Positions 1 through 11,614 of a stretch of DNA of 64,000 nucleotides are shown here, piece after piece; within the stretch, counting starts at the first letter, position 1, and every line of letters starts with the position of its first letter. The notes under the pieces were generated by a model, which had not been told where the DNA came from, ran no database searches, and worked only from the letters and a program-made list of their open reading frames with translations. The position numbers and the translations under genes were made by a program. Origin of the DNA: Histoplasma ohiense (taxonomy: Eukaryota > Ascomycota > Eurotiomycetes > Onygenales > Ajellomycetaceae); contig JAEVHH010000003.1 of the NCBI GenBank assembly GCA_017607445.1, positions 5,456,001 to 5,520,000 of the forward strand, written 5' to 3'.

Positions 1-1330
1 AAATCTAGTGGCACACCATTCAGAGCTTCAAAGCAACTATTCCAGACACTATAATCATGACTGTGCTAAGTGTGAAGATCAGCAGGTTATAAAAGGATTG
101 ATTGAAGACCTTGAGAGATATAATTGCTGAGTATGAAATTCTGGCAGAGAATATATACAACTTTGATGAGACTGGCTTTGCTATGGGACTCTGTGCCACT
201 ACTAAGATTATTACTAGTAGTGAGTACTATGACAGAGCAAAGCTTCTACAGCCTGGAAATTGCAAGTGAGTGACTGTGATTGAAGCAGTAAATGCTACAG
301 AATGAGCTCTACCACTCTACATCATTCTCAAAGATCAGAGCTTGTTGAAAGAATGATTTGAAGACCTTTCTGAAGACTAAAAACTGGATGCTAGTAAGAA
401 TGGCTAGACTACAGATGAAATAGATCTAAGATGACTTCAACAGACATTTATTTCAGCAGCTATTTCATCTAGAGTTGACACTACTACTCTTCTTATTCTG
501 AACAGCCACAGCAGTCATCTTATCCTTGAATTCAATCAAATCTGCAAGGATAATACTATATTATGTCTCTGCATGTCATCTCATTCCTCCCACCTGCTGC
601 AGCTACTAGATGTGAGTGTTTTTTCAGTGCTAAAGTGAGCATATGAAGCTCTAATTCATCAGTGAATGTGGCTTGAATTTAATACTATTTGGATGGTGGA
701 TTTTCTAGATGCCTACTCTAGGACACACACTGAAGCCTTTAAACCTCAGACTATTCAAAATGGCTTCAAGGCAGCTGGAATAGTGCCATTCCAGCCTGAC
801 TATGTCATCCAGCAGCTGAATATTCAACTATGGATCTCTACCCTCTCAGATAGCAGCTCTGGCAATTCAACCATGTTCTGAATGCTTCAAACACCTAGTA
901 ATCCCCAACAATTGCACTGACAGACAAATAATATCAAGAGCTTGATGGAAGGCCAGCCTCAAGACTTTGTGAAAGACTTTGATCAAATTATCAAGACTTG
1001 CAAATATGGGATGGTCAGTGCCACTATTATGAAGAAGCAATACCAGAATATATTTGATGCAAATGAGATAGAGAAGCAAAAGCACCAGAGATCTAGATAC
1101 TGTATTCAACAAGAAGGAGAAGATTTAACTAGTGAAGAAGTTCACAATCTTCTAGTAGGTCCTGCAGACGCTGAAGAGTCTGCAGAGCCTGTTGAACAGG
1201 CTGTTATTCCAGTTTCTAATCCTACAGCCTCTGAATCTCAACCACACTCAGGAGTGCCACAACACTGCAGCAAATGCCATTTGCCAGGCCATAAGAGAAC
1301 AAGATGCCCTAATTCTAATGTAATTTAATT
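1..1330 (+). pseudogene. decayed Fot1/pogo-type DNA transposon transposase
   Basis: Conceptual translation of the plus strand across shifting frames gives pieces typical of pogo/Fot1 DDE transposases. Around 150-240 there is a block reading NFDETGFAMG, which carries the first catalytic Asp of the DDE core. Around 700-830 a C-terminal block reads KPQTIQNGFKAAGIVPFQP. Near 1268-1311 there is a zinc-knuckle-like CxxC..H..C tail. The frame is broken by many TGA and TAA stops (for example after NYNC near 127 and after QPGN near 267), so no active protein can be made. The stops look like accumulated C-to-T changes, which would fit repeat-induced point mutation. The 5' end lies outside the window and I could not place the terminal inverted repeats. 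Family assignment is firm; the decay mechanism is inferred. Confidence 0.8.
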
Positions 1331-2380
1331 TAATTTAATTGAGTGTTATGGCATTGAGATAATTTGAATTAAAATCTACCTGCTGGGGATAAGGTGATTT
1401 GGGTGGTTCGCTCGCTTGGGAATTACGTTAGTTAAGTTAGTTGACCCTCAGGACATTGAACTCATAACGAATCTAACCTCTAACTACTCTTTCATTCCTA
1501 GTTTAGCTTCTGTGTGAATTGGGCATGGATGTGGCTAACAACAATAGGGTGAAACTAGCTTAGCAGACTTGAGTGGAAAGTTTGAATCCTGCCAAAGGTT
1601 CAAGCTCCAACCATCTCAAGATAAACAATGATGAATAGAGTTAAATGTTAATTATGGGTATCAATTTATTTAGATGAATGGTTAGTAAAATTATGGTTAT
1701 TTACCAGTTAGGCAATATCTTCTCACAACAACAATGATGAGCAACAGGGGGGTGGAATTGTGTTCCAGCACTTCAAACAACAAATAATCATCAGGAATTT
1801 GGATAATTGGAAGGTGCTCTGAACATAACCTGAAACAGCTAAAGCGCTATTTTACAATGGGTAGGTTGATGGTTGGTTATCAAATACTAACACAATATAT
1901 TTTCAGCTCTCTAGATAGCCAACGGACCACTGAATCTCAAACTATTATCTCACAAAGGTCTTGAGGCTTCTTTTTCCTACTGCACTTTGATTTTTTTGAA
2001 ACAACTAATAGCTATGGTCCTCTAAGACATCGGTGTGAGAATTCATGAACAACTGTTATTGTAGCGGAAATCCGCTCCTCCTGTATATATCTGAGGGGAT
2101 CATTGCCATCTGTAGAGGGTGCTTTAGAGATAGATATATGTAAGAATTATGCTTAACTACTACACTAAAAAGGAGAATTCTCCTAATTGGCAGTGTGGGA
2201 TCAGCATATAACTCGAATTTTTTAGTCAAGCAGAGAAATAAGGCATATATTGCCAACTTTAGAAATATAAGAGGCGTTCGTGCCTTTTCTTCACCTGAGA
2301 AACACATCTAACTTGTACCAAAATTTGCCATTTATTTTAACCCGACCTAAAAAACAACAATCACAACCACGCTAGCCAGC
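1331..2380. other. intergenic, AT-rich, no gene seen
   Basis: AT-rich sequence between the transposon remnant and the DUF7704 gene. A short TTTAA tandem occurs at about 1320-1340. Part of this may still be transposon 3' sequence, but no terminal repeat was identified. No coding signature was recognised on either strand. Confidence 0.5.
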
Positions 2381-2852
2381 ATGCCCGTCGCTCTGCCATG
2401 CCGGTTATGGCTCCAATATGTCGAACCGCTCGCTGCGTTTTGCGGAGCATATCTAACACATTTCCGCCCAGCTACTTACCTACAAATGACCCATGCACCA
2501 CCACCACCACCACCACCACCACCATCATCACTCTCAGGGGCAATAGAGGATCCCCCCTAATGTGGTCAAATTTGCACTGAAGAATTTGGCTGCGGCTTTT
2601 GTCTTCTTGGGCCTGACGGAGGCCCTGGTCTTGAATTCAACAAGGGACTTGAAAGTCTACAGAGCAGTTGTGCTTTTCTTGTTTGCCTGTGACCTCGTTT
2701 ACATGTCGTCGATACAAGGCATGGGTGGCGCTGCCGGGTATCGGATGCAGCCGTGGCTTTGGGATGTTGTTGGTTGGGGAAATTTTGGGACAACTTGGAT
2801 AGGGATTATTGTTCGTGGGATATTCTTGTATGACGTTGTATTTGTATTTTGA
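2381..2852 (+). pseudogene. DUF7704 family small membrane protein, split by a 1-nt frameshift
   Basis: The ATG at 2381 opens a frame reading MPVALPCRLWLQYVEPLAAF, then a Pro-10 tract, and stops at TAA 2558-2560. From 2559 the next frame continues as NVVKFALKNLAAAFVFLGL, then EALVLNSTRDLKVYR, WGNFGTTWIGIIVR and a stop at 2852. These are the two halves of a fungal DUF7704 protein (N-terminal LW.. YVEP helix; later L.EALVLRST.DL..WR and WGN..F...G..MR). The break lies at the C6 run 2552-2557. Reading one C fewer joins both halves into about 156 residues, the usual family size, with roughly four membrane helices. It could be a real pseudogene, an allele or a sequencing error. The function of DUF7704 is unknown. 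Confidence 0.7.
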
Positions 2853-3488
2853 TGCTTGGTTTTTAACGTTTTTTTTGGGTTTTCATTTCTATGTATTTGT
2901 TAGGGTTTTTGACTGGAGACAATCTAGCGTTCTTGGGGAAGTGTATACTCAGCGTAGAAGGAGTTTCTCCTCTAACTCTATCTCGCAATTGGAACTATAT
3001 AATCGTTTGGGGTCAGAAGCTGGCTTCCAAGAGAATTCCTTCATTAAGGCCCAGATGAGAACTTGGAATTTTCGTGGAGAAATTATGTTGTCAAGGAGTT
3101 TCGTATGAAGAACATTTCTAATGTGCGAATCGACGGGAGCTGGGTCATGGATTGTATGTCCGAGGATGGAGATGTTTTTGGGCTGCATATGTTAATGCAG
3201 GTGTTTGTATCGAATGAGCAGGTAAGGGTTGTTTGAATAAAAAATGTGATATTTCGTTGCAGAACATTAGGTTGGTCAAAATATATTGCGATACGTAACG
3301 CAGAATCTCCCACCAAAAAATACAAATAAAAATAAAAATAAACAAAAAGATGCAATGCTGTAGTATCCTCTGTCGTTCTGTGCTATTATTTAATTCATAG
3401 AACCCCATAAATCCATGTTTATCCTCGCCACACAACGACAAGGCCAGTTCTCAAAGAAGCTCCTCTAAGCATGCACCTTTCCTTTTCT
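2853..3488. other. intergenic, no gene recognised
   Basis: Contains short overlapping open frames on both strands with no recognisable family. It includes an A-rich stretch with repeated AAATAAA near 3318-3345 and the likely 3' untranslated region of the MFS gene that ends at 3489. Confidence 0.4.
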
Positions 3489-5630
3489 CTATAAAAAGTT
3501 GTCAGCGCCAAATTGCCACCATAATTTCAAGGAAAATCTTACATTTAAGAAAATTGAAGTAATGAAGCCCACAGCGCCAGACACGTAGACCAGAATATAT
3601 CTAGACAATTTTTTAGTAATCGACAGGGATATTTGAAGGTGTAACGATGAGAGGTGTCTACATACACTTTCTTGATAGCCTCAACGATGACAATTAAAGA
3701 CGCCGCTTGGATATTGGCGGGAAGACTCCCCAGGATATCGCCTCTCACTCCAAGAAGAGCAGACTCAATTTCATCGTGGGTGACATTCGGGATGGCTTTG
3801 AGTAAACCGTTAAGTGCGTAATTAACAAACACGGCTCCTGATATGGACAAGCCAAATGTGATTCCAAGCAGTTGGGCTATCATTTAGGGCGATACGATAT
3901 CAGCTCTCCATTCAAACGGGGAAGTATCATCGGTACAATAAGATTCATACCTAACATCATAAAGCTAATCGCGTTTGCTGTCATTGAAAGTTCAATTAAA
4001 GACTGCATAACAGCATATCCGGCCTGGATGTAACAGCCAGTCCCAATTCCGGCAAGCACCTCGTAACCGTATATATCCCGTGCTGGGGTATTGGCGTCAA
4101 CGCGAGCTAGATACAACTGATAAGAACACAATCCTAGATATAGTCTCTCACAGCAATACTTACAGAAAAGGACGCCACCAACGATGACTAAAGCGCTTCC
4201 AGCGACATACCATGGCTGGTAATATCCAAACTTGGACATCAAAGCTCCGTTCACGAGGATTACCACGCTGATAAATATAATTAGCGGTAGGAGTCTGACC
4301 GCTGAGTGCATTGGCTCATCACCGCGGACGAAAGCAAAGTATGTTGGGATATAATATATTGGAATGAACCCTCCAGCGTTGGAAGCCGCCATGCAAATGA
4401 AAAGCAAAACTGCTTCCTTCATTTTCAGGAATGAAACAGGGAACATGCGATGCTCTTCCTTGGTCATGAAACAAAGAACTTGTTGAAAACCGAAGACTAA
4501 GGTAAGTACCCCAGACAGAACGAAGAGAACGATAATCTGCGGACTGCTCCAATCGTACATAGGACCACCGAAGTTGATCGCCATGATTATGCATGCAAGG
4601 ACAGCGATGCTGAGTATTCCTCCTAGATAATCAAAGTCGCGGAAACGGGAGCGAATCTTCTGAGACCCACGCGGGTCAAACCCAGGGATGAGAAAGAGGT
4701 AGACAGGGGCGAATAGTGCGCCGACGCAGAGGTTGATATAGAAGCCCCATCTCCAGGTAGCACTTGATTCTGCAAAACCACCGCCGATAAGTGGCCCGAC
4801 GACAGTTCCTGTGCCAAACACAAGTCCACTAAGATTTCCGAATTAGGCGGGAGTTTACTTTTCAACGAGGAGGATATTAACTTACACAAGACCTAGATAC
4901 ATAGGTCGCTCTATGTCATTGGTGTTGATGGAAAGAATATTCATCACACCGAGATACATGCCATTGCCTCCAGCGCCTGCAATCACCCGTCCGACAATGA
5001 AGGCACTTATGTTCGGTGCACCACCGCACAGAGCCGATCCACCTTGAAACAGGACAACGGAAGCGATATAAAGAAATTTGATGTTGAATAGGCCGTAGAG
5101 TTTGCCAAATGGAAGGACCACCGCGACACCGCCAATCATAAAACTACATGCTCAATGATTAGAATATGGCTCACAACCAAAGCAATTTGCTATGTGTTTC
5201 TTTTTCTTTTTCTTTTTTGTTTTGACGAGACTTACCCAACCGACAACCATGCAAGCTTATCCGTATTTTGAAAGTCGGCTGCGATCACCTGGAGAAGCAG
5301 GACTCAGCCGATAGTCTCTGAACAAGTATGGAGGGAGAAGTTTACAAACCGGGATAACATTGGCAGTAATAGTATTATCTATCGCATAGAGAAATATGCA
5401 AGAAAGAGTGCTGGCAACGACCATAAACCACTAAAGCGGTGTTAGCTAGTGATTCATAAATTCTGCCTGAGCCATGATGTATTTCTCACGGAAATTCCCC
5501 TTTTTTTGCGAGTCTCAGGAAAGGGGGATGTGGATGGAGAATTGCCCTCCACATCAATTGTGGGCGCGAGCTTCTCCTCGAGCCCATTCTGTGCGAGGTC
5601 CGATTCCGACTGTAGGGGAGCCATCATCAT
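3489..5630 (-). CDS. MFS transporter, DHA2/TOXA-type (14-helix) efflux pump
   Basis: Predicted proton-coupled exporter in the plasma membrane, probably for the cluster product. Eight exons were read by hand: 5630-5490, 5430-5350, 5288-5236, 5143-4886, 4828-4164, 4106-3951, 3876-3666 and 3600-3489. Together they give a 558-residue protein in one frame. Family landmarks in order are a hydrophilic N-terminus of about 47 residues; AIDNTITANVIP in helix 1; WLSVGFMIGGVAVVLPFGK; GSALCGGAPN; GRVIAGAGGNGMYLGV; the antiporter motif C region GTGTVVGPLIGGGF; SATWRWGFYINL; and a C-terminal half with IPIYYIPTYF and GALMSKFGYY. The first of three consecutive ATGs, at 5630, is taken as the start because a stop lies just upstream in frame. 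It is divergent from the O-methyltransferase across about 0.9 kb. The substrate is inferred from context only. Confidence 0.9.
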
Positions 5631-6521
5631 TATTATTGGGATAGAAGATTAACCATAGAACAAGAGGAAGAATCGAGAGAAGTGAAAGTCACAATTTTCC
5701 AAAGCATTTTAAGAAAGAGCAAGGGAGAGCTCGAAATCACCTTTTTCAATAAACACGAAAGCTCAGCTTTGTTTGTGAATGGGACGGAGTAAAAAGGCTG
5801 AATTTAGTGAAATGGATTTCTAATCAGCTAGCCGTATGAAGATAAAAACAGTGCTCGGATTCAGGGATCGACCTGAGGTTACACCACTTGCGATGAGCAT
5901 GAAGTATATTTGGCACGAAACATCAGCCAGAATTACAAATTCCTCGCTGGTTTCGTAGATGTATTATACTTCCTGCATCATCACACAAATTAAATGCAGG
6001 CTTGGTCAAGGATCTCGGGGATGAGTGGACGCCAAGACGTTAGAGCGAGGGGAGGAAGCCTCCATTGGGGATTGTATCCCGTGATCGGGGGAAATAACAA
6101 GGTAATGCGAAGACAAAACTCGTACCGAAAATACCAGTGGCTAAGTTGTCAACTCTGCAGAATAGAAGCTTGTACCCCACGAGCAATAATGTACGTTAGC
6201 TCCATGCTTACACGGGAGGGTCCCGGTAATTAATTAGTCACATTAGAGCTGGAGAGGATGGCGGAGATCAAATCCTTGTTCAGGTATTTTGCAGTTTATA
6301 TTTAACCCCAGTAGTTAGGGAATTTCAGAGTGGCGTAGTGAAAGAGCCGAAATTGTGGTAATCATCCATCCATACTGGGACACTATGATGGGCCTTTTGT
6401 ATAAAAGGGTACTGGTTCGCAAGTTGCCTGTCGTTGTCATTCCAATACTTTCCAAAACCGTCTCAACATATAGAATTTGCATGCCAGTGTTTAAGCCTGA
6501 AAACACTAGTCAGAAGAACCA
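5631..6521. promoter_or_regulatory. shared divergent upstream region of exporter and O-methyltransferase
   Basis: 891-bp gap between divergent start codons (MFS ATG at 5630 on minus, OMT ATG at 6522 on plus). No gene is recognised inside it. The arrangement suggests a two-way promoter serving both cluster genes, but no specific regulator site could be identified. Confidence 0.4.
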
Positions 6522-7612
6522 ATGTTGACCAGCATCTTACCCTTCACTGTAAGGTTTTCACAATCGTTCACTTTACAACGATCAGCTAACTTTCAGTGTA
6601 GCCTGAGGTCGCTGAGGAGGTGAGCGAGTATTGCGTCAAGCACACAAATGGCGTTCCCAAGATGATGGAGGAGGTATGGGACTACACTGCGAAATCATTC
6701 AAAGACGCAGATAAGATGTCCTCCCCCATACAGGTAAGTTAAGTTTGAAATAACAAACAAGGTTAGAGTGCAAGGAGAACTAACAAATGTAAAAAACGTC
6801 GCCGACGAATTCCTAGGGCTCCTGGATGATATTCTTAGCTCAAGATCGTAAACCACAGAGAGGTAAGAAACCCAAATATTCCGCTCACCGTACGCCGGGG
6901 CCTAATCTCGATATACAGTTCTTGAGATTGGGACGTATTCCGGATACAGCGCTTTGGCCTGGTACGAAGGCACAAAAGCCACCCAGGCAGAAATCATCAC
7001 TTTGGAGCTCAGCCCAGAGATGATTGCGGCTGCACGAAGTGTTTTTGATAAACACAATGTCAATGACAGAGTGACCTTAATTGAAGGTCCAGCAGCAGAA
7101 TCGTAAGTTTTCCCCATTCGTCTCGTTTACACTGTATTCAACAATGAAAGGCTATTGAGATATCCCGATCAACCTGCTGACACGCTACAATGGCACAAGG
7201 CTCAAAACCTTGGAAGGGACTTTTGATCTCATTTTCGTTGATGCCAACAAGGACGGCTATGAAAGTTATGTCAACACCATTCTCGACAGAAACCTCCTTT
7301 CACAGAACGGATTGATTATGTGTGACAATGGTTTGTGCCCAAGTTCAATATAAAAGGTTTTTCGCACGGTTGCTAATATTGCCGTCAGTGTTCGCTCGAG
7401 GAATGACGATCTCGACAGCGTCCAATCCGACCCTTCCTGATAGCGTCCGCCCATACTGGACGGAATGTGGTAAGGCATTAAGGCACTTCAACAATGCCGT
7501 CATCGAAGATCCAAGGGTAGATGTGGTGATGCTGCCGGTATTTGATGGCGTGAGTTTTATTAAGCTGAAAGACCAAAAGACGGAGACCGTAACAAATGGG
7601 GTCGACCACTAG
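6522..7612 (+). CDS. SAM-dependent O-methyltransferase, caffeoyl-CoA OMT type (Methyltransf_3)
   Basis: Predicted class I SAM-dependent O-methyltransferase, likely tailoring a hydroxyl of the cluster product. Six exons: 6522-6548, 6602-6733, 6817-6862, 6919-7102, 7200-7330 and 7389-7612, joining in frame to 247 residues, the normal size for this family. The start MLTSILPFT was chosen because its donor at 6549 joins in phase to PEVAEEVSEYCVKHTNGVP. The SAM-binding motif I is VLEIGTYSGYSALAW. The next acidic motif is IITLELSPEM, which carries the Glu contacting the ribose. FDLIFVDANKDGYESY holds the Asp expected to bind the metal ion, and MCDNVFARG follows. The acceptor substrate is unknown; the alpha/beta fold and metal-dependent chemistry follow from the family. 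It converges on the P450. Confidence 0.88.
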
Positions 7613-8032
7613 TAATATGACTCCTAGTTGGCGTCTGCTGCAGACTTGTTGATATTATCAAATTCGGGTCTTATATTTGACTGTCGTTAGTATTTTACAT
7701 CCTTCGGCCCATCCTGTAGTTGCGATAAAACAAGAAGCAATAGGCATTGCTCTGAGCACATGACTTGTAACTAAAGTAGTTTAGCGTCATGCTGCTGCAA
7801 CCGAGCCAATAGAGGGGACGAACCAATCCAAACCCCCACACTACACAAGCCCTATCCCACATGACCCACATGACCCACATACACATATATTAGCCGCCGC
7901 TAGCACTAAATTAAACCAACCAACGCTCAACCCCTCTTACACTTAAAAATATAGGTAAACAGCGCTGGGTCAACGAAGTGGACAATAAATAATAAGAACA
8001 AAAGCAGCTGGCAAAATAGGAGAGAGAGGCCA
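7613..8032. other. intergenic between convergent OMT and P450 genes
   Basis: 420 bp of presumed 3' flanks. It contains a small tandem of CCACATGA units at about 7857-7883 and a 70-bp sequence (7746-7815) that recurs inverted at about 40.5 kb; that repeat is listed separately. Confidence 0.5.
7746..7815 (-). repeat. copy of a short dispersed repeat (second copy at 40539-40608)
   Basis: The reverse complement of this stretch matches 40539-40608 along about 70 bp with one clear mismatch (CGC here, CAC there). The distant copy has 12-bp terminal inverted repeats; here those ends are not intact. This looks like a small non-autonomous element (MITE-like) or a fragment of one, lying in the 3' flank of two cluster genes. 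Confidence 0.65.
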
Positions 8033-9999
8033 TTAAGCTCTCCTTTTGAACTTTAATTTGAGGCCCTCTTGTTTCACAAACCAACCCGCCTGTATATTCA
8101 ATTCTGCTTTGGGGTCCTCCAACTCGAAATTGAAGTGACGAACAAATTCTGTAACAAGCTTCCGCATCTCTAAAAGGCTGATGTGCTTTCCAATACACAC
8201 ACGGGGACCGGCGCCAAACTTGAGATCGAATTGGATTTTAGTAAAAGAACACGTTACTTCACCAAAAGCAATAAGAGTCGAAAATCACCTACCGCGAACA
8301 TATTTCTGTTCCTGTCGGCTAACTCTTCCGGGTCACCTTCAAGCCAGCGCTCGGGTCGGAAAACACCGACATCCATGCCAAACACTTGTTTGTTATAATT
8401 TATGACCCACGAGTTGACACCAACAACGGTTCCCTTTGGCAAGTATGTGCCGCCTAGTGTGAGTCCACCTTCCGGGACGACACGTTCCAATATAAATCCT
8501 GTCGGAGGGTGAATGCGCATGGCTTCATTGATTACAGCCCCACTACCAGAATGAATAAGTCAGCTGTTGATACTACCTGTTTTCGCTAGACGCGCACGGC
8601 GAACCTACAGGTATGTCAATGTCGTGGTTTCTTTGTAGGTCGCTGGCTTGGACAGTCGACCCTCCTCAACTGCGCTATCCACCTCCCGTTGAAGTTTTCG
8701 ATACGTCGATGGATTCTTACAAAGGTAGTAGAATACGGCCCTCAAGGTAATTGCCGTCGTATCAGAACCGGCAAGACTAGTATCCGTCATCACTCTGTCG
8801 GTAGACTGCTTTGACTGGGGTAATGCTCACATATTGGTAGTTGTAATGGCAACAATCTCCCGAGACGATAGTTTTGAAGGAGACGAGTCGTGAACCTCGA
8901 ATAAAGATGCAAGTATGTCTTTTCGATCAACCGGATTTTGTCTGCGTTCCTTAACCATGGCAATAGCGAACTTTTTGAGTGGCACTTTCAGCCATCACAC
9001 CTAATACCAAAACAAAAGCAACAGACGGCAGGGTACAGAGAATAACTGACCTCTTGGATTTTATTCAATTTCTCATAATTGGAAAAAATTAGAGGCAAAA
9101 TTGGATTACCCAAGAGAAAATAATGGGCCGTAGGTATCTGTCCGATCTATACAGGAGTTCAGTTCAAAGCTTTAGTGTCCCCGGTCAGTGCAAGATTGAA
9201 ACAACTCGCTTACCAGCGAAACATAGGACAAAAATTGATCAATCGCGGCAATGTTGTTGTCCACATCAACTCCCGTCTCCAAAAATCCAAGGCTCTTGGA
9301 GAAGTTAACCTCTCCAAGAACATCGAATGCAAAGAATTGCATCCATGGTCCAATATCGAGGGCTATTTTGCCATCATTTGAGCGTTCCTCAACCCTTTTC
9401 AAAAACAACTCAATACAGCCGTTTACGTATGGTTCTAATTCTGAGAGTGCAGTCATTGAGAAACCCTTGGCTGAAGCTCGTTTCAGCCGCGCATGGTATT
9501 CGTTACTCCGCGTCGTGAAAAGGGTGGGCAATTTCTTGCCTTCATAAAGGCCCTCTCCGATGGAATAGAACTCAGACTATTGGACCTGTTACCTATGATC
9601 TATGAAAATAAGATCGAGAATGCCGCCTGAGTGTTCAGGGGAACTTATATGGGAAGCAAGACACTGCGACCTTACTTTGGGAAAGATATTGGTAAAGTTG
9701 TATATCGTCTTCAAGGCCTCAGGATCAGATGCTGATACGTGGTTGGGCCCTATTCGTACTAAAGGGCCATACTTTTCGTGAACCTCGATGTTCCGCCATG
9801 CCATATCCTTCTTCAAAACCCTATAAATCTTCCATAGGTTTGAGAAGCTGGCGACAAATGGACCGGGAACATTCCGGAGGCCTGGACTATATCTGGTCCA
9901 TATACAACTGACGAAGAAGAAAAACGCCACGAGAATAGAGTAGGTGTGGAGATTATCGAACTGGAGGTTGAGTGCAAAAGCACTGATACCGGAGGCCAT
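8033..9999 (-). CDS. cytochrome P450 monooxygenase, pisatin-demethylase-like
   Basis: Haem-thiolate monooxygenase, ER-anchored, predicted to oxidise the cluster scaffold. Seven exons: 9999-9676, 9576-9214, 9146-9051, 8970-8831, 8794-8609, 8542-8293 and 8218-8033, summing in frame to 514 residues, a full-length P450. The N-terminus has a membrane anchor (about residues 15-35) followed by the hinge RNVPGPF. Further landmarks are GQIPTAHYFLLGNP, the I-helix LAGSDTTAIT with the oxygen-activating Asp-Thr, EAMRIHPPTGF carrying the ExxR core, FRPERW, and the haem loop FGAGPRVCIG with the axial Cys. KHISLLEM after the loop is typical of the pisatin demethylase-like group. The frame has no breaks. The substrate is not predictable from sequence; the role is inferred from neighbouring genes. 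Confidence 0.93.
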
Positions 10000-11614
10000 G
10001 ATGGGTCAAATCGCAGTTTGGACTGATAGTGGAAAAACAATCATGGATTGATATTCTATGTCGAGTGGTGTTTTGTTCACCCTCAAGAGCATATCGACAA
10101 GACAGATCTGAAGTTGGACGGTGTAGAGAGCTATTTTATTTGGTGTTCTATTTCCATGGCAAGGTCAAAATTTAAATAACATTTATAGTCCACTCGTATA
10201 AATTCCTTGTTGATTCGACCTTTTTGTCTAAGCCGAGCCTCCCTGTGATTCACAAGAACAGTAACAGTTTAACACAGAACGAAGTCAGCATTCAAAGTGG
10301 GATAGCGATCTATCTGGTCACCAGCTAAAAATGTGGTTTATTTTATTTTATTTTAATTTATTATTATTATTATTATTATTTTTTTTTTTTGCAGTCGGGG
10401 CGGGGCATTCATTGCCTATTTTCAAAACCCATTTGTAGTATAGATTACCACTAGAAATTAGTTGTAATTATCAAATCATGATGAACCGGATTAGGACATT
10501 TTCGTGTTGTTGCGTATCCATAGACTGACCAGAAACTTATTCTTTGGGTTGTACAGCATAAGTTTGTATGCGCAGTGGCTGAGTTGTCATAGATGTAAAT
10601 CAATCCAGATCATGATCTTCCGGGACCAATGTGAGACTAAACCGGAGGTCAGAATTAGGTTCAGGGTCCCGTATCGTCTCTTGGCATGATTTTAGCGCAA
10701 GGTTTATTTGTGGCAGTTTACTAGCGCCGATCCCTCAACCAACAATGGCAGAAGAGTTTGGGAGAACAAATAGATACAGGCGAAATAGTCATGTTCATAC
10801 GAATACGTGGAGTTGGTCGGCCTGGCATTCCGATATCGTTTGTCACAAGGCACATTGCTTGCTTGTACGAGGTGGTATTTCCCATACAAGAATGCAAATA
10901 TTTAGTTACCAGCTAGCACTGCTGATATAACCATAGCATTCGGCAGTGCTTAGGCCAAAAGGACCGTAAAACAATAATTGGCTCTTGGCCAGTTGTGCCT
11001 GACACTCCGACCTACAGTGTTGCCCGCGTTCTCCATTACAATCCTGTTTTTATATTATTTTCTGCATAAACCTAAAACAATTCATTCATCAACTGAATTG
11101 AGTGTAATCTTTTCTCTAAAAAAATGCTTTACTTTCATAGTTGAGCATTAATCAAATAGAATTATTAAGGTTGTTATAATGTCAGTTATTTTATATGTAA
11201 GATAATGTATATACACTGTACTTAATCATTTTTTTTTAGTTGTGTTGTAAACTGTGCAGTGAACAAACTTGCGGTTCACAAAGGCTCCTATAAATAGTTA
11301 TGACTCACAATTAAAAATTAAAAGGATCTTTTGCTTGTGCTATTGGGCATTGTTTAGTGAGCTAGTGAGCAAGCCACAGGCGTTGATCGCCACTAAAGCT
11401 CTCTGAAGGGCGATACCTCAGTAATTGAAAAATGGAACGCCAATACATAATGCCAGTATAAGTATTTCAATTTAGATTCTTAGTGTGAGTCAAAACCGTT
11501 TGCAGCGCCATCTGTAAATTGTAGTAGTCAATTCCCAGGCCATGCGGAGGAATGAGTAAAAGTAAAAGCCTTGTTATCAGTCAAGCCAACACGTATGATG
11601 CTACAGCCAACAAT
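10000..11614. other. intergenic between P450 and reductase, AT-rich
   Basis: About 1.6 kb. It holds the P450 upstream region and the 3' flank of the reductase gene. A TTTTA/TTA low-complexity tract with a T run lies at about 10331-10390. Several short open frames occur, none resembling a known protein. Confidence 0.45.

Noticed and set aside
942..1328. 128-codon frame with zinc-knuckle tail as a stand-alone gene
   Set aside because: It is the C-terminal part of the decayed transposase; upstream frames match the same family.
2809..3108. 99-codon plus-strand frame downstream of DUF7704
   Set aside because: No family resemblance, T-rich hydrophobic composition and overlap with the DUF7704 end suggest chance.
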